Source: CAWGXZ01 sp963826695 (lineage in GTDB: Bacteria > Pseudomonadota > Gammaproteobacteria > Burkholderiales > Burkholderiaceae_C). From it: a DNA stretch of 64,000 nucleotides. The stretch lies in contig CAWGXZ010000004.1 in assembly GCA_963826695.1 (NCBI GenBank), forward strand, positions 1,240,001 to 1,304,000, written 5' to 3'. The position numbers and the translations under genes are program-made. Of this stretch, positions 20,014 through 29,161 are shown one piece after another. The notes beneath the pieces are model-generated. The model saw nothing but the letters and a program-made list of their open reading frames with translations, was not told where the DNA came from and made no database searches. Every line of letters starts with the position of its first letter. The first letter of the stretch is position 1.

Positions 20014-21399
20014 TCAGCTTCGCGCTTCGTGCACCGCATTTGGAAAGGCCAGGCGGGCGCAAGTGCCCCCCAGCGCACTCGGCCCGAGCGTGGCGCGGGC
20101 ACCGTGCAGCTCGGCGATCTCACGGACGATTGCGAGCCCCAGCCCGCTGCCGTCGCCGGGGCAGGCGCGACCGCGCACGAAGCGCTCGAAGACCTTTTCC
20201 CGTTCGTCGGGCTGAATGCCGGGGCCCGAGTCGCAGACGCTCAGCGCCACGGGCGCGGTTTCGACGGCCACGACGATCCGGCCCCCGGCCGGGGTGTAGC
20301 GGATTGCGTTGTGGACGAGGTTTCCGAGTGCTTCGCTCAGCAGTTCGGGTTGTGCTGCGGCCAATACCTGTGGCTCGGCGCACGCCAGTTCGATGTCGAT
20401 CTGCTTGTCGAGCGCGGCGTCGAGGTACGACTCGCCGACATCACGCGCCAGTGAGACGAGATCGACGGGGGCCAGAGGCTGCAACGCACGCAATTCGGGG
20501 TCGAGCCTGCTGAGCAGGAGCAGTTGCTGAACGAGCCTGGCGGTGCGCTGCGTGGTCTTGCCGAGCTCGCGAAGGACGCCTTGGGCGGACTCGATGTCCG
20601 GCGCCTCCGCCGCTCGCGCGAGACCGAGCTGCAGACCCGCAAGCGGCGTGCGCAGCTGGTGCGCCGCCGTCGCGGCGAACTGGCGTTCACGGTCGAGCAT
20701 CTCGCGCACGCGCGCGAGCAGGGCATTGAGTGCCGATGCGAACGGCATCAACTCGCGCGGCACGCCCTCGGTGGCGATCGCGTCCAGCGACGCGTTCGAC
20801 CGCTCTTCCCAGCGCGCAGCAATGCGCTCGAGCGGGCGCACCGTGCGGCGCACGATCAACCCGATGGCCACCGCGGTCACCATCAACAGCAGGAGCAGCG
20901 GCGCGAGCATCAGCAGCAGGTCGGCGCGTGCCCGTTGGCGCTTGGTCAGTGTTTCGGCCACCACCACGTCCGCGCGAGTGCCGCTAGCGTGCACCGGGGA
21001 GACCCGAACGATGCGAACCGGCTGCCCGTTGTATTGCGCGTCGAACGCATGCGCGGAACCGTAGGCTTTCTCGCGCAATGCATGCGTCGGCAGGCCCGGG
21101 TGACCGAGCAGGTGCCGCCGGTCCTGCACCACCGCATGGTAGGTGCGGTCGATGGCGTCGTAGGCGAGCATGGCCTCGGCCTGCGGGGACAGCTCGATCG
21201 TTGCGCTCCCGTCCTGGAATTGCACCTGGTTGGCCAGCGAGTTCGCCGCGTCGACCAGCCAGCGGTCGAAGACCCGGTCGACCAGTTCCTGTGCGCCCCA
21301 GGCGCCGAGCAGACCGGTTGCCGCGACGATCACCAGCAGCGGCAGGATCAGCCGCAGCTGCAGCTCACGCTGCAGCCAGCGCACGCGTGACCGCTTCAT
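20014..21399 (-). CDS. sensor histidine kinase, TctE/QseC-like
   Basis: A 461-residue inner-membrane sensor kinase. Helices at about residues 14-35 and 156-181 flank a periplasmic sensor domain. A HAMP-like linker (VRRTVRPLERIAARW) is followed by the phospho-acceptor His in AATAAHQLRTPLAG, the N box NLVHNAIRYTPAGG, and G boxes DSGPGI and GDGSGLGLAI. Its start overlaps the stop of the response regulator gene (ATGA), so the two are co-expressed. Divergent to it is a heavy-metal RND efflux operon, so metal sensing is likely. The metal cannot be named from the sensor sequence. Confidence 0.9.
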   Translation of the reverse strand: MKRSRVRWLQRELQLRLILPLLVIVAATGLLGAWGAQELVDRVFDRWLVDAANSLANQVQFQDGSATIELSPQAEAMLAYDAIDRTYHAVVQDRRHLLGHPGLPTHALREKAYGSAHAFDAQYNGQPVRIVRVSPVHASGTRADVVVAETLTKRQRARADLLLMLAPLLLLLMVTAVAIGLIVRRTVRPLERIAARWEERSNASLDAIATEGVPRELMPFASALNALLARVREMLDRERQFAATAAHQLRTPLAGLQLGLARAAEAPDIESAQGVLRELGKTTQRTARLVQQLLLLSRLDPELRALQPLAPVDLVSLARDVGESYLDAALDKQIDIELACAEPQVLAAAQPELLSEALGNLVHNAIRYTPAGGRIVVAVETAPVALSVCDSGPGIQPDEREKVFERFVRGRACPGDGSGLGLAIVREIAELHGARATLGPSALGGTCARLAFPNAVHEARS

Positions 21400-22073
21400 G
21401 CCGGGCTGCTGCCCGGGTTCAGCCGGTAACCGAAGCCGCGCAGCGTCTGGATTTGGATGCTCGAATCGGCCAGCTTGCGGCGCAGGCGCGAGACGTAGAC
21501 CTCCACGGCCGCGTCACCCACGTCGAGGTTGCGCTCTGCCAGTGCATCGACGAGCACCCGCTTGGCGACAACCCGCGGCCAATGCCGGATCAACAGCCCG
21601 AGCACCTCGAATTCGCGCGGCAGCAGGTCGAGCCGCCGGCCATCGAGATACGCGCAGCGCTCGCCCGACGACCAAACCAGCGGTCCGCAATGAACCTCGT
21701 CGCCACCGCCAATGCCTGACCGCCGGCGCAAGCCCTCGACCCTTGCGTCAAGCTCTTCCACCGCGAACGGCTTGACCAGGTAGTCGTCCGCACCTCCCTT
21801 GAGTCCGGCGACCCGGTCGGCGATGCGGTCACGCGCCGTCAGCACCAGCACCGGTGTACGACGGTCGCGCACGCGCAGGCGCTTCAGCCACTCGAGCCCG
21901 TCGCCGTCGGGCAGGCCGAGATCGAGCACGACCAGGTCCGCCTGCCACCCGGCGATTGCCGACTCGGCTTCCGCCAGCGTGGCGCAGCGCCGCACCGGCC
22001 AGCCGTACCCGCGCCAGTGCAGTGCCAGCTCCCGGGCAATGGTGAAATCGTCTTCGATCAGCAGAAGCTGCAT
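21396..22073 (-). CDS. OmpR/PhoB-family response regulator
   Basis: A 225-residue transcription regulator. The receiver domain has acidic pocket residues in IEDD, the phosphorylated Asp51 in VLDLGLPDGDG, Thr79 in LTARD, and Lys101 in VKPF. A winged-helix DNA-binding domain (about residues 128-222) ends EVYVSRLRRKL...IQTLRGFGYRL. The start MQLLLIEDDF is canonical. It is the partner of the overlapping sensor kinase. The 156 bp between it and the divergent efflux operon should hold its operator, as in CzcR/CopR-type systems. No repeat there is clear enough to annotate. Confidence 0.92.
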   Translation of the reverse strand: MQLLLIEDDFTIARELALHWRGYGWPVRRCATLAEAESAIAGWQADLVVLDLGLPDGDGLEWLKRLRVRDRRTPVLVLTARDRIADRVAGLKGGADDYLVKPFAVEELDARVEGLRRRSGIGGGDEVHCGPLVWSSGERCAYLDGRRLDLLPREFEVLGLLIRHWPRVVAKRVLVDALAERNLDVGDAAVEVYVSRLRRKLADSSIQIQTLRGFGYRLNPGSSPA

Positions 22074-22229
22074 GTCTGTCGGTGTGATCCATCGCGGTAC
22101 CGCACCGCTCGCCTCGGGCCGTGCGGCCATTCGCCTGAGCGCCTGAAAGGCGGCTGCAAGCTTGCCGCGGTAGGCTCCCGTCCGGTTGCGCCACAAGCGC
22201 CCATTCCAACACCTTAACCGTTCGAGCCG

Positions 22230-23543
22230 ATGCCCCAGCCGCTGAACAAGCAGCGCTTTCCCGCGCGCGTCGCCCTTCTATCCGTCCTGCTGCTTCCAAC
22301 CTGGGCGAACGCTGCGTGCGAGCCGCTGGCGCCCGACGCAGCCGCGGCACTCGGCATCGATACCGTGCTTCGGCGCGCGGCGCTGTGCGGCCCGGCGGTG
22401 CTTGCCGCCGATAGCACCCTGGCACAAACGCGTGCCGACGTGCTGACGGCAGGGCAGCGGCCCAATCCACAAGTCACGCTCGGTCTGGACTCGATCACTG
22501 CCAATCCGGGGCCTGCACGACTGTGGAACAAGGCCGACCAGCAAGTTCGCGTCGAGCAGCTGCTCGAGCGGGGCGACAAGCCACGTCTGCGCTCCGCCGT
22601 TGCGCAGGCGCTGACAGGATCTGCCGAGGCCGAACTCGGCGAGGCCCGCCGCGATGCGCAGCGGGCCGCGGCACGAACCTTCTACGACCTGGCTGCCGCC
22701 CGGGCACGCGTCGAGGAACTGCGCCAGTCGGCTGCCCTGGCTGCGCAGGTCCAGTCAGCGCTCGATCGACGCGTCCGCGCCGGCGATGCCGCCGCGCTGG
22801 ATGCGATCCGTTTCGGCCTGGAATCGTCGCGCGTGCAGAACGAACTTCGGCAGGCCGACGCGGAAATCCGCAGCCAGCAGCTGCAGCTCGCTCTGCAGAT
22901 CGGCGCCGATGCCAATGCAGCGTCGATACAACCCAACTCGCGTGCTCTGGCCGAGCCGGTCAGCCCTTCGTCGCGACCGGATGCAGAGGGATCGCTGGAG
23001 AACCGCCCTGACGTTCGCGCAGCGCTGCTGCGGGTCACGGCGGCGCGCCAGTCGCGGGCGCTCGCAGCCTCCCAGCTGACGCGCGACGTGGCGGTCGGCG
23101 TTCAGTACAACCGCACGCCGATGAATCCGGTGGGGGTCAATGCCAACACGAATTCCATGGGCCTGACGCTCTCGGTGCCACTGTTCGTGCGCCATGCGTA
23201 CGAGGGCGAGCGGGCCCGCGCGGCCGCCGACCTGGCGCTGGCCGAGCAGGCGCTGGTGCGCGTGCGCGACGCCGCGCGACTCGAGGTTCGGCAGGCGCTG
23301 GGCCTCTATGAAGTCGCGCAGGAGCGTCGCCGCGTGGTCGTCGAACAGCTTCTTCCACAGGCGCAGCGTGTGGCCAGCGGCGCCGAGTTGGCCTATCAGC
23401 GCGGCGCCAGCGGAATCATCGACCTGCTCGACGCACGTCGCAACCTTCGATCGGCGCAGATCGAACGCATTGCTGCCGAAGCCGACCTGGCCAAGGCAGC
23501 GGCCGAGCTTTCGCTCGCCATCACACCCCAGGTAATGCCATGA
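22230..23543 (+). CDS. czcC: outer-membrane efflux protein, CzcC/TolC family
   Basis: A 437-residue protein with a signal peptide ending ANA at about residue 31 and two outer-membrane efflux protein (OEP) repeats, which form the beta-barrel and periplasmic tunnel as a trimer. Arg/Ala/Glu-rich helices are typical of the tunnel. It is the first gene of a three-gene tripartite efflux operon. Its stop overlaps the start of the adaptor gene (ATGA). With an RND pump of the heavy-metal type downstream, it probably exports divalent metal cations to the medium. The symbol is by analogy with the czc order. Confidence 0.88.
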   Translation: MPQPLNKQRFPARVALLSVLLLPTWANAACEPLAPDAAAALGIDTVLRRAALCGPAVLAADSTLAQTRADVLTAGQRPNPQVTLGLDSITANPGPARLWNKADQQVRVEQLLERGDKPRLRSAVAQALTGSAEAELGEARRDAQRAAARTFYDLAAARARVEELRQSAALAAQVQSALDRRVRAGDAAALDAIRFGLESSRVQNELRQADAEIRSQQLQLALQIGADANAASIQPNSRALAEPVSPSSRPDAEGSLENRPDVRAALLRVTAARQSRALAASQLTRDVAVGVQYNRTPMNPVGVNANTNSMGLTLSVPLFVRHAYEGERARAAADLALAEQALVRVRDAARLEVRQALGLYEVAQERRRVVVEQLLPQAQRVASGAELAYQRGASGIIDLLDARRNLRSAQIERIAAEADLAKAAAELSLAITPQVMP

Positions 23544-24763
23544 GTGCAACGAGTCGCCGGTCCACCTTTCAGCGCGCGCTTTCGATCCTGCTGTGTTCGG
23601 TCGGTGGCGCGCTCGCGACCGCCTGCAGCGACCCGCCGGCGCCCGGGGCGCCAGAGATTCCGGAGCCGACGATACGCGGCGAGGCTCTGTCCTATCCGCC
23701 GAAGCACCCCCACCTCGAGCAGCTGCGCACGGTCGCTGCGCAGCCGGCGAAGCCGATCGAGGTGCAGCTTCCGGCGAAACTGGTGTGGAACGAGGAGCGG
23801 ACCCAGCGCGTCCATGCGCCGTTTTCGGGTCGGGTCGTCTCGATCCGCACCGATGTCGGCTCGGCCGTGAAGCGCGGCAGCGTGCTCGCGGAGCTGGCAT
23901 CGCCCGACTTCGGGATGGCGCAGGCCGAAGGTTCCAAGGCGCGTGCCGACCTCAACCTGGCGCAGAAGACGCTGCAGCGGCAACGCGAGCTGCACGAAGC
24001 CGGAATCATCGCCCGCAAGGAATTCGAAGTCGCGGAAGCCGAAGCGGCACGCGCCATGACCGATGTCCGGCGCACCCAGGCGCGAACCCAGCTCTACGGC
24101 GGCGGTTCGGGCATCGACCAGCGATTGATGCTGACCAGCAACATCGCTGGCGTGGTCGTCGAGCGTCACATCAATCCCGGGCAGGAATTGCGCAGCGATG
24201 CCGCTGCAGATTCGCCGTTGTTTGTCGTCACCGACCCGACCTCGCTGTGGGTGGTCATCGACGCGACCGAGGCGGAGGCGGCCGTCATGCGGCCGGGCAC
24301 ACCGTTCGTGCTGACCGTCGCCTCGCTTCCGGGCGCGCTGTTCGAGGGAAAGGTGACGGCGGCATCCGATTCGATCGACGCCTCGACCCGGACGCTCAAG
24401 GTGCGCGGGGTGGTCAGCAACCCCGAGCGGCGATTGAAGGCCGGCATGCTGGGCGTGGCGCGCCTGGAGCGTTCACTGGGCGAGGGCGTGTTGATCCCGG
24501 CCTCTGCCGTCACGCTGCGCGGCAACGGGCACTCGGTGTATGTGCAGACGCAGCCGGGCGTTTTCACGCAGCGCGCGGTCAAGCTGGGCTATGAGGGAAC
24601 CGGGCAGGTGCTGGTTGTGGCGGGTCTGCAACCCGGCGAGTCCGTGGTGGTCGAGAACGTGCTGCTGCTCGCGCGTCAGCTGAACCAGGCGCGTGACACC
24701 GCCGCGGCGACCCGCGGTGCGTCCGGCGCCGGTTCTGCGCCCCGCGCGGAGGCCGGCAAGTGA
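23540..24763 (+). CDS. czcB: RND efflux periplasmic adaptor, CzcB/CusB-like lipoprotein
   Basis: A 407-residue membrane-fusion protein. The N-terminus has a hydrophobic segment ending in a lipobox (LATAC, Cys at about residue 29), so it should be anchored in the inner membrane by lipid. Barrel-sandwich (HAPFSGRVVSIRTDVGSAVK), helical hairpin (ADLNLAQKTLQRQRELHEAG), beta-barrel and membrane-proximal domains follow in order. It links the inner-membrane pump to the outer-membrane channel. It overlaps both neighbours by 4 bases. No Met- or His-rich metal-binding stretch of the CusB or CzcB type is visible at the N-terminus. Confidence 0.88.
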   Translation: MSATSRRSTFQRALSILLCSVGGALATACSDPPAPGAPEIPEPTIRGEALSYPPKHPHLEQLRTVAAQPAKPIEVQLPAKLVWNEERTQRVHAPFSGRVVSIRTDVGSAVKRGSVLAELASPDFGMAQAEGSKARADLNLAQKTLQRQRELHEAGIIARKEFEVAEAEAARAMTDVRRTQARTQLYGGGSGIDQRLMLTSNIAGVVVERHINPGQELRSDAAADSPLFVVTDPTSLWVVIDATEAEAAVMRPGTPFVLTVASLPGALFEGKVTAASDSIDASTRTLKVRGVVSNPERRLKAGMLGVARLERSLGEGVLIPASAVTLRGNGHSVYVQTQPGVFTQRAVKLGYEGTGQVLVVAGLQPGESVVVENVLLLARQLNQARDTAAATRGASGAGSAPRAEAGK

Positions 24764-27700
24764 AGAAGCTGATCCACTATGCGCTGCACCAGCCGCTGTT
24801 CATCATCCTGGGCACGGTGCTGTTCATCCTGTCGGGTGTCATCGCATTCAAGACCCTGTCGGTCGAGGCCTTTCCCGATGTGACCGACACGCAGGTGACG
24901 GTCATCGCGCTTTTTCCGGGCCGTGCAGCCGAGGAGGTGGAGCGGCAGGTCACGCTGCCGATCGAAGTCGCGCTGTCGGGGCTGCCGAACTCGATCCGTG
25001 TCTTCTCGCACACGCAGTTCGGTCTCAGCTTCACCGTCGTCACGTACGACGACAACGCGCAGGTCCATCTGGCGCGGGCACAGATCAGCGAACGGCTGCG
25101 CGGGGTCGACCTTCCCGAAGGCGTTACCGCCAACATCGCACCGAACGCCACGCCGGTGGGCGAAGTTCTGCGCTACCGGCTGCGGGGCGACGGCACCTCG
25201 ACAACCGAACTGCGCGCGATCCAGGACTGGGTCGTCGAGCGCGCGCTACGGCAGGTGCCGGGCGTTGCCGACGTCATCGCGATGGGGGGCTTCATCAAGC
25301 AGTACGAGGTGCAGCCCGATCTGGACAAGCTGCGCGCGTACCAGCTCCGCTTCGAAGATCTGCTGCAGGCGCTCGGCCGCGGCAATGCCAATGCGGGCGG
25401 CAGCTACGTCGCCCAGGGAGCGCAGCAGTATGCGATCCGTGGATTGGGACTGCTGCGCTCGGCCGACGACATCGGCCGCATCGTGGTCGCGGCGCGCGAG
25501 GGCACGCCGATCCTGGTGCGCGACATCGCCCAGGTAAGCATCGGCGCGGTGCCGCGGCTCGGCGTCGTCGGCCAGGACCTCGAGAACGACGTGGTGACGG
25601 GCATCATCGTCATGCGCAAGGGGGAGAACCCGAGCGTCGTGTTGAAACAGGTCAAGCAGCGCATTAGCGAGCTCAACGCCCGGTCGCTGCCTCCCGGGGT
25701 GCAGATCGCGCCGTTCTACGACCGCACCGCGCTGATGGACCGGACGCTGACGACGGTCTTCCGCAACCTGGTCGAAGGCGCGGTGCTCGTCGCGCTGGTG
25801 CTCTACCTGTTCCTGTCGAACCTGCGCGCCAGCCTGGCGGTGGTCCTGATCATCCCGCTGGCGCTGCTCGGTACCTTCATCGGTCTGAAGGTCATGGGTG
25901 TGCCAGCCAACCTGCTGTCGCTCGGTGCCCTGGACTTCGGCATCGTGGTCGACGGCGCGGTCATCGTGATGGAGAACATCCTGCTGCGGCTCTCGCAGCG
26001 CAACGAGAACATGAGCGGCACGCACCGCCGTCAGGTGATCATCGATGCGACCAACGAGGTCGGACGCCCGACGTTGTTCTCGATGCTCATCATCATTGCC
26101 GCGCATCTGCCGATCTTCTTCCTCGAGCGGCACGAGGGGCGCATTTTCCAGCCGATGGCTCTGTCGGTCACGTCGGCACTGCTGGCCGCGTTGATCCTGT
26201 CGCTGGTGCTTGTCCCGCTGCTGGCCTATTGGCTCCTGCGCAGCGACGTCCCGCACCACGACAACCGCCTCATTACCACCGCCAAGTCGGTCTATGCGCC
26301 CGTGCTCGACTGGTCGCTTGCCCACCGCCGGGTGGTGGCCGTCATCGCGGCCGCGTGTCTGGCGGTGGGCGTCCTAGCCGCATCGCGCCTGGGATCGGAA
26401 TTCCTGCCCGAGCTCAACGAAGGCACGACCTGGATGAACCTGCGACTGCCGTCGAGCGTGTCGAACGACGAGGCCTCGCGCATCCTCAGCGATGTGCGGC
26501 GTGCCCTGCTGACCGTCCCGGAGGTGCGGACGACGGTGTCGAAGGCGGGGCAACCCGAGGACGGCACCGACCCCAAGACCATCAGCATGGCGGAAGTGTT
26601 CATCGACCTCAAGCCCGCGGACCAGTGGCGTCCCGGGATGGAGCGCGAGCAAATCCTCGATGAGATGGACCGTGCCGTATCGGCAATTCCCGCGATGCAG
26701 CCGGTGTTCTCGATGCCGATCCGGGACAACGTGCTCGAGTCCATCTCGCAGGTGGACGGCCAGATCGTCATCAAGGTTGCCGGCGACGACCTCGACGAGT
26801 TGCGGCGAGTTGCCCAGGCCATCGAGGGCCAGGTCAAGCAGGTGACCGGTGTCTACCGCGCCGAAGTCGACCGGCTCGGCGAGCTGCCGCAGCTGGTGAT
26901 CGACATCGACCGCGACCGAGCCGCGCGGCTCGGGCTCAACGTCGGCGACATCCAGGACGTGATCGAGGCAGCCCTTGCCGGCAAGGCGGCAACCAGCCTG
27001 TGGGAGGGCGAACGCAAGTTCAGCGTTGCGGTGCGGCTGCCGCAGTCGCGTCGCGCGCTCGCCAGCCTGCCGCAGACGCTCATCCCGATCCCGACCGGTG
27101 GCTATGTCCAGCTGGGCAGCGTCGCGACCATCCGCGAGACGACGGGGATGATGAACATCGCCCGCGAATCGGGTCGCCGCACGATGGCGATCGGCATCTT
27201 CATCAAGGACCGCGACATGGGGTCGGTGGTCGCCGACATGAAGACCCGCGTTGAGCAGAACGTCAAGATGCCCGCGGGGTACACGATTGCCTGGTCGGGC
27301 GAATTCGAGAACCAGGAGCGCGCCATGAAGCGGCTCTCGGTCGTCGTTCCGCTTTCGCTGCTGCTTATCTTCGTGCTGCTGTTCGACGCCTTCCGGTCGT
27401 TCAAGTCGGCGCTGCTGATCCTGCTGAACGTGCCGCTGGCGCTGATCGGCGGATTCATCGCGCTGTGGATCTTCTCGATCCCGCTCTCCGTTTCCGCGGC
27501 CATCGGCTTCATTGCACTGTCCGGTCAGGCCGTGCTCAACGGCGTCGTCATGCTGTCGGTTTTTCAGCAGCTCGGCGCCGCAGGGCACAGCGTGGTCGAG
27601 TCGGTCCGCCTGGGCGCCATACAGCGGCTGCGCACGGTGCTCATGACGGCGCTGCTGGCCGCACTCGGGCTGCTGCCGATGGCACTGTCGCGCGCTCCCG

Positions 27701-27864
27701 GTGCGGAAACCCAGCGCCCGCTGGCCATCGTCATCATCGGCGGCTTGTTCACGGCCACCTTGCTCACCCTGGTCGTTTTGCCGACCCTTTACGCAAGCAT
27801 CTTCAGCGATCGGGCGCAGCGCAGGCGGCGCCGAAAGGCGGCGCGCACGGCAGCCGAGGCCTGA
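24760..27864 (+). CDS. czcA: heavy-metal efflux RND pump, CzcA family
   Basis: A 1034-residue inner-membrane proton/metal antiporter with about 12 membrane helices and two large periplasmic loops. The fourth-helix signature is DFGIVVDGAVIVMEN. The Asp/Asp/Glu pattern is that of pumps for divalent cations (Co, Zn, Cd or Ni), unlike the Cu/Ag type, which lacks the first Asp. The start is GTG at 24760, overlapping the adaptor gene's TGA. Full length for the family (about 1040). The operon czcCBA is divergent from a two-component system that probably controls it. Confidence 0.93.
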   Translation: MKKLIHYALHQPLFIILGTVLFILSGVIAFKTLSVEAFPDVTDTQVTVIALFPGRAAEEVERQVTLPIEVALSGLPNSIRVFSHTQFGLSFTVVTYDDNAQVHLARAQISERLRGVDLPEGVTANIAPNATPVGEVLRYRLRGDGTSTTELRAIQDWVVERALRQVPGVADVIAMGGFIKQYEVQPDLDKLRAYQLRFEDLLQALGRGNANAGGSYVAQGAQQYAIRGLGLLRSADDIGRIVVAAREGTPILVRDIAQVSIGAVPRLGVVGQDLENDVVTGIIVMRKGENPSVVLKQVKQRISELNARSLPPGVQIAPFYDRTALMDRTLTTVFRNLVEGAVLVALVLYLFLSNLRASLAVVLIIPLALLGTFIGLKVMGVPANLLSLGALDFGIVVDGAVIVMENILLRLSQRNENMSGTHRRQVIIDATNEVGRPTLFSMLIIIAAHLPIFFLERHEGRIFQPMALSVTSALLAALILSLVLVPLLAYWLLRSDVPHHDNRLITTAKSVYAPVLDWSLAHRRVVAVIAAACLAVGVLAASRLGSEFLPELNEGTTWMNLRLPSSVSNDEASRILSDVRRALLTVPEVRTTVSKAGQPEDGTDPKTISMAEVFIDLKPADQWRPGMEREQILDEMDRAVSAIPAMQPVFSMPIRDNVLESISQVDGQIVIKVAGDDLDELRRVAQAIEGQVKQVTGVYRAEVDRLGELPQLVIDIDRDRAARLGLNVGDIQDVIEAALAGKAATSLWEGERKFSVAVRLPQSRRALASLPQTLIPIPTGGYVQLGSVATIRETTGMMNIARESGRRTMAIGIFIKDRDMGSVVADMKTRVEQNVKMPAGYTIAWSGEFENQERAMKRLSVVVPLSLLLIFVLLFDAFRSFKSALLILLNVPLALIGGFIALWIFSIPLSVSAAIGFIALSGQAVLNGVVMLSVFQQLGAAGHSVVESVRLGAIQRLRTVLMTALLAALGLLPMALSRAPGAETQRPLAIVIIGGLFTATLLTLVVLPTLYASIFSDRAQRRRRRKAARTAAEA

Positions 27865-28001
27865 GGCGCGGACAGCCTGCTGCCCGCGAGAGGGGTTCCG
27901 ACCGACGTGCTGCGCTCTGGCGACTGCGCGGCTGGTCCGGCGCGCGGCAAATAGCCCGGCCTGTTCGGCGCTCGGTGGCTGGCGCTACGAACCTGGCTGT
28001 G

Positions 28002-28970
28002 TCACAGCCATCCCGCCCTGCGGAACCTTAGATAGAGCAGGCTGCAGGCGGTGATCACCACGGCAAGGGCGGCCGGATAGCCGTACTTCCATTTCAGTTC
28101 GGGCATGAATTCGAAGTTCATGCCCCATATTCCGACGAAGACCGTTGCCAGTCCGAAGATGCCGGCCCACGCCGCCAGGCGCTTCGACGTTTCGGAGTCA
28201 TCGACCGCCACCAGCGAAAGATTCACCTGGATCGCCGTGGCAATCGTCTCGCGGAGGTTGTCCAATCCCGCAAGAATCCGCGCCAGATGGTCGTGCACGT
28301 CGCGAAAGTAGTCGCGGCTGTCCTCGCAGACGCGCGGCACGCGGCCGCCGGTCAGCTTGCTGGTCGCCTCGAGCATCGGCGCGACCGCGTGTCGAACCAC
28401 CATCACCCGGCGCTTCAGTGCATACAGCCGCTCGACGATCGCCCGGCCGGCGCCACCTTCGAAGATGTCGTTCTCGATCCTCTCCAGCTCGTCTTCCATC
28501 GCGTCGATGATCGGAAAGTAGTGGTCGACCACCGCGTCGAGCAAGGCATAGAACACGAAACCCGCGCCGTGGCGCAGCAGATGCGGCTCGCTCTCGGCGC
28601 GCTCGCGCACACCCAGAAAGCTGCGCTTCGATCCGGTGCGGACCGAGAGCACGAAATTGGGGCCGACAAACACGTGGAGTTCGCCGACTTCGATCTCGCC
28701 GCCGGCGCCCAGTTCGAGCATGTGGATGACGGAAAAGACGCAGTCGCCGTACTCCTCGACCTTCGGCCGCTGCTGACCGTGCCGGGCGTCTTCCACGGCG
28801 AGGTCGTGCAGGCCGAACTCCTCCTGCATCTTCTGCAGCTCAGAATCTTCCGGGTCACGCAGCGCCACCCAGACGAAACACTCGGGCCGCTTGACGTAGT
28901 CGCTGATCGCCTCGACGTCGATGTCAGCGAGCTTCTTTCCTTCCTGGTAGGCGACGCAGTTGATCAGCAT
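28002..28970 (-). CDS. corA: magnesium/cobalt transporter CorA
   Basis: A 322-residue CorA. A large cytoplasmic domain (residues 1-255) with long helices (AMEDELERIENDIFEG, SRDYFRDVHDHLARIL) is followed by two C-terminal membrane helices joined by the pore signature GMN in FVGIWGMNFEFMP. It forms a homopentameric channel for Mg2+. The start MLINCVAYQEGKKL is chosen since the 30 upstream codons are Arg/Pro-rich and unlike the family. It is convergent with czcA (137 bp gap) and lies after the adhesin gene on the same strand, separated by a strong terminator. Confidence 0.95.
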   Translation of the reverse strand: MLINCVAYQEGKKLADIDVEAISDYVKRPECFVWVALRDPEDSELQKMQEEFGLHDLAVEDARHGQQRPKVEEYGDCVFSVIHMLELGAGGEIEVGELHVFVGPNFVLSVRTGSKRSFLGVRERAESEPHLLRHGAGFVFYALLDAVVDHYFPIIDAMEDELERIENDIFEGGAGRAIVERLYALKRRVMVVRHAVAPMLEATSKLTGGRVPRVCEDSRDYFRDVHDHLARILAGLDNLRETIATAIQVNLSLVAVDDSETSKRLAAWAGIFGLATVFVGIWGMNFEFMPELKWKYGYPAALAVVITACSLLYLRFRRAGWL

Positions 28971-29112
28971 GGTGTGGGCGGTTGCAGCCGCGAAGCGGCG
29001 GGAGCTGCCACTCGCAAGAGCGATGGCAGGAGGCCGGCGCAACTCCGGGCGCCGTGGCACGCCGGCAGTTTAAGACGCTGCCGAAGGGGAACTGTCCACC
29101 GGATAAGCAATG

Positions 29113-29139
29113 AAAAAAGGGGGCCTTGCGGCCCCCTTT
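29113..29139 (-). terminator. Rho-independent terminator of the adhesin gene
   Basis: On the minus strand GGGGGCC-GCAA-GGCCCCC forms a 7-bp GC stem (10 bp with flanking A/T pairs), followed by six T residues. It begins 23 bp beyond the adhesin stop codon. It should separate the adhesin transcript from corA. Confidence 0.9.
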
Positions 29140-29161
29140 CGGGTGAGGCTTCGAACCGGTG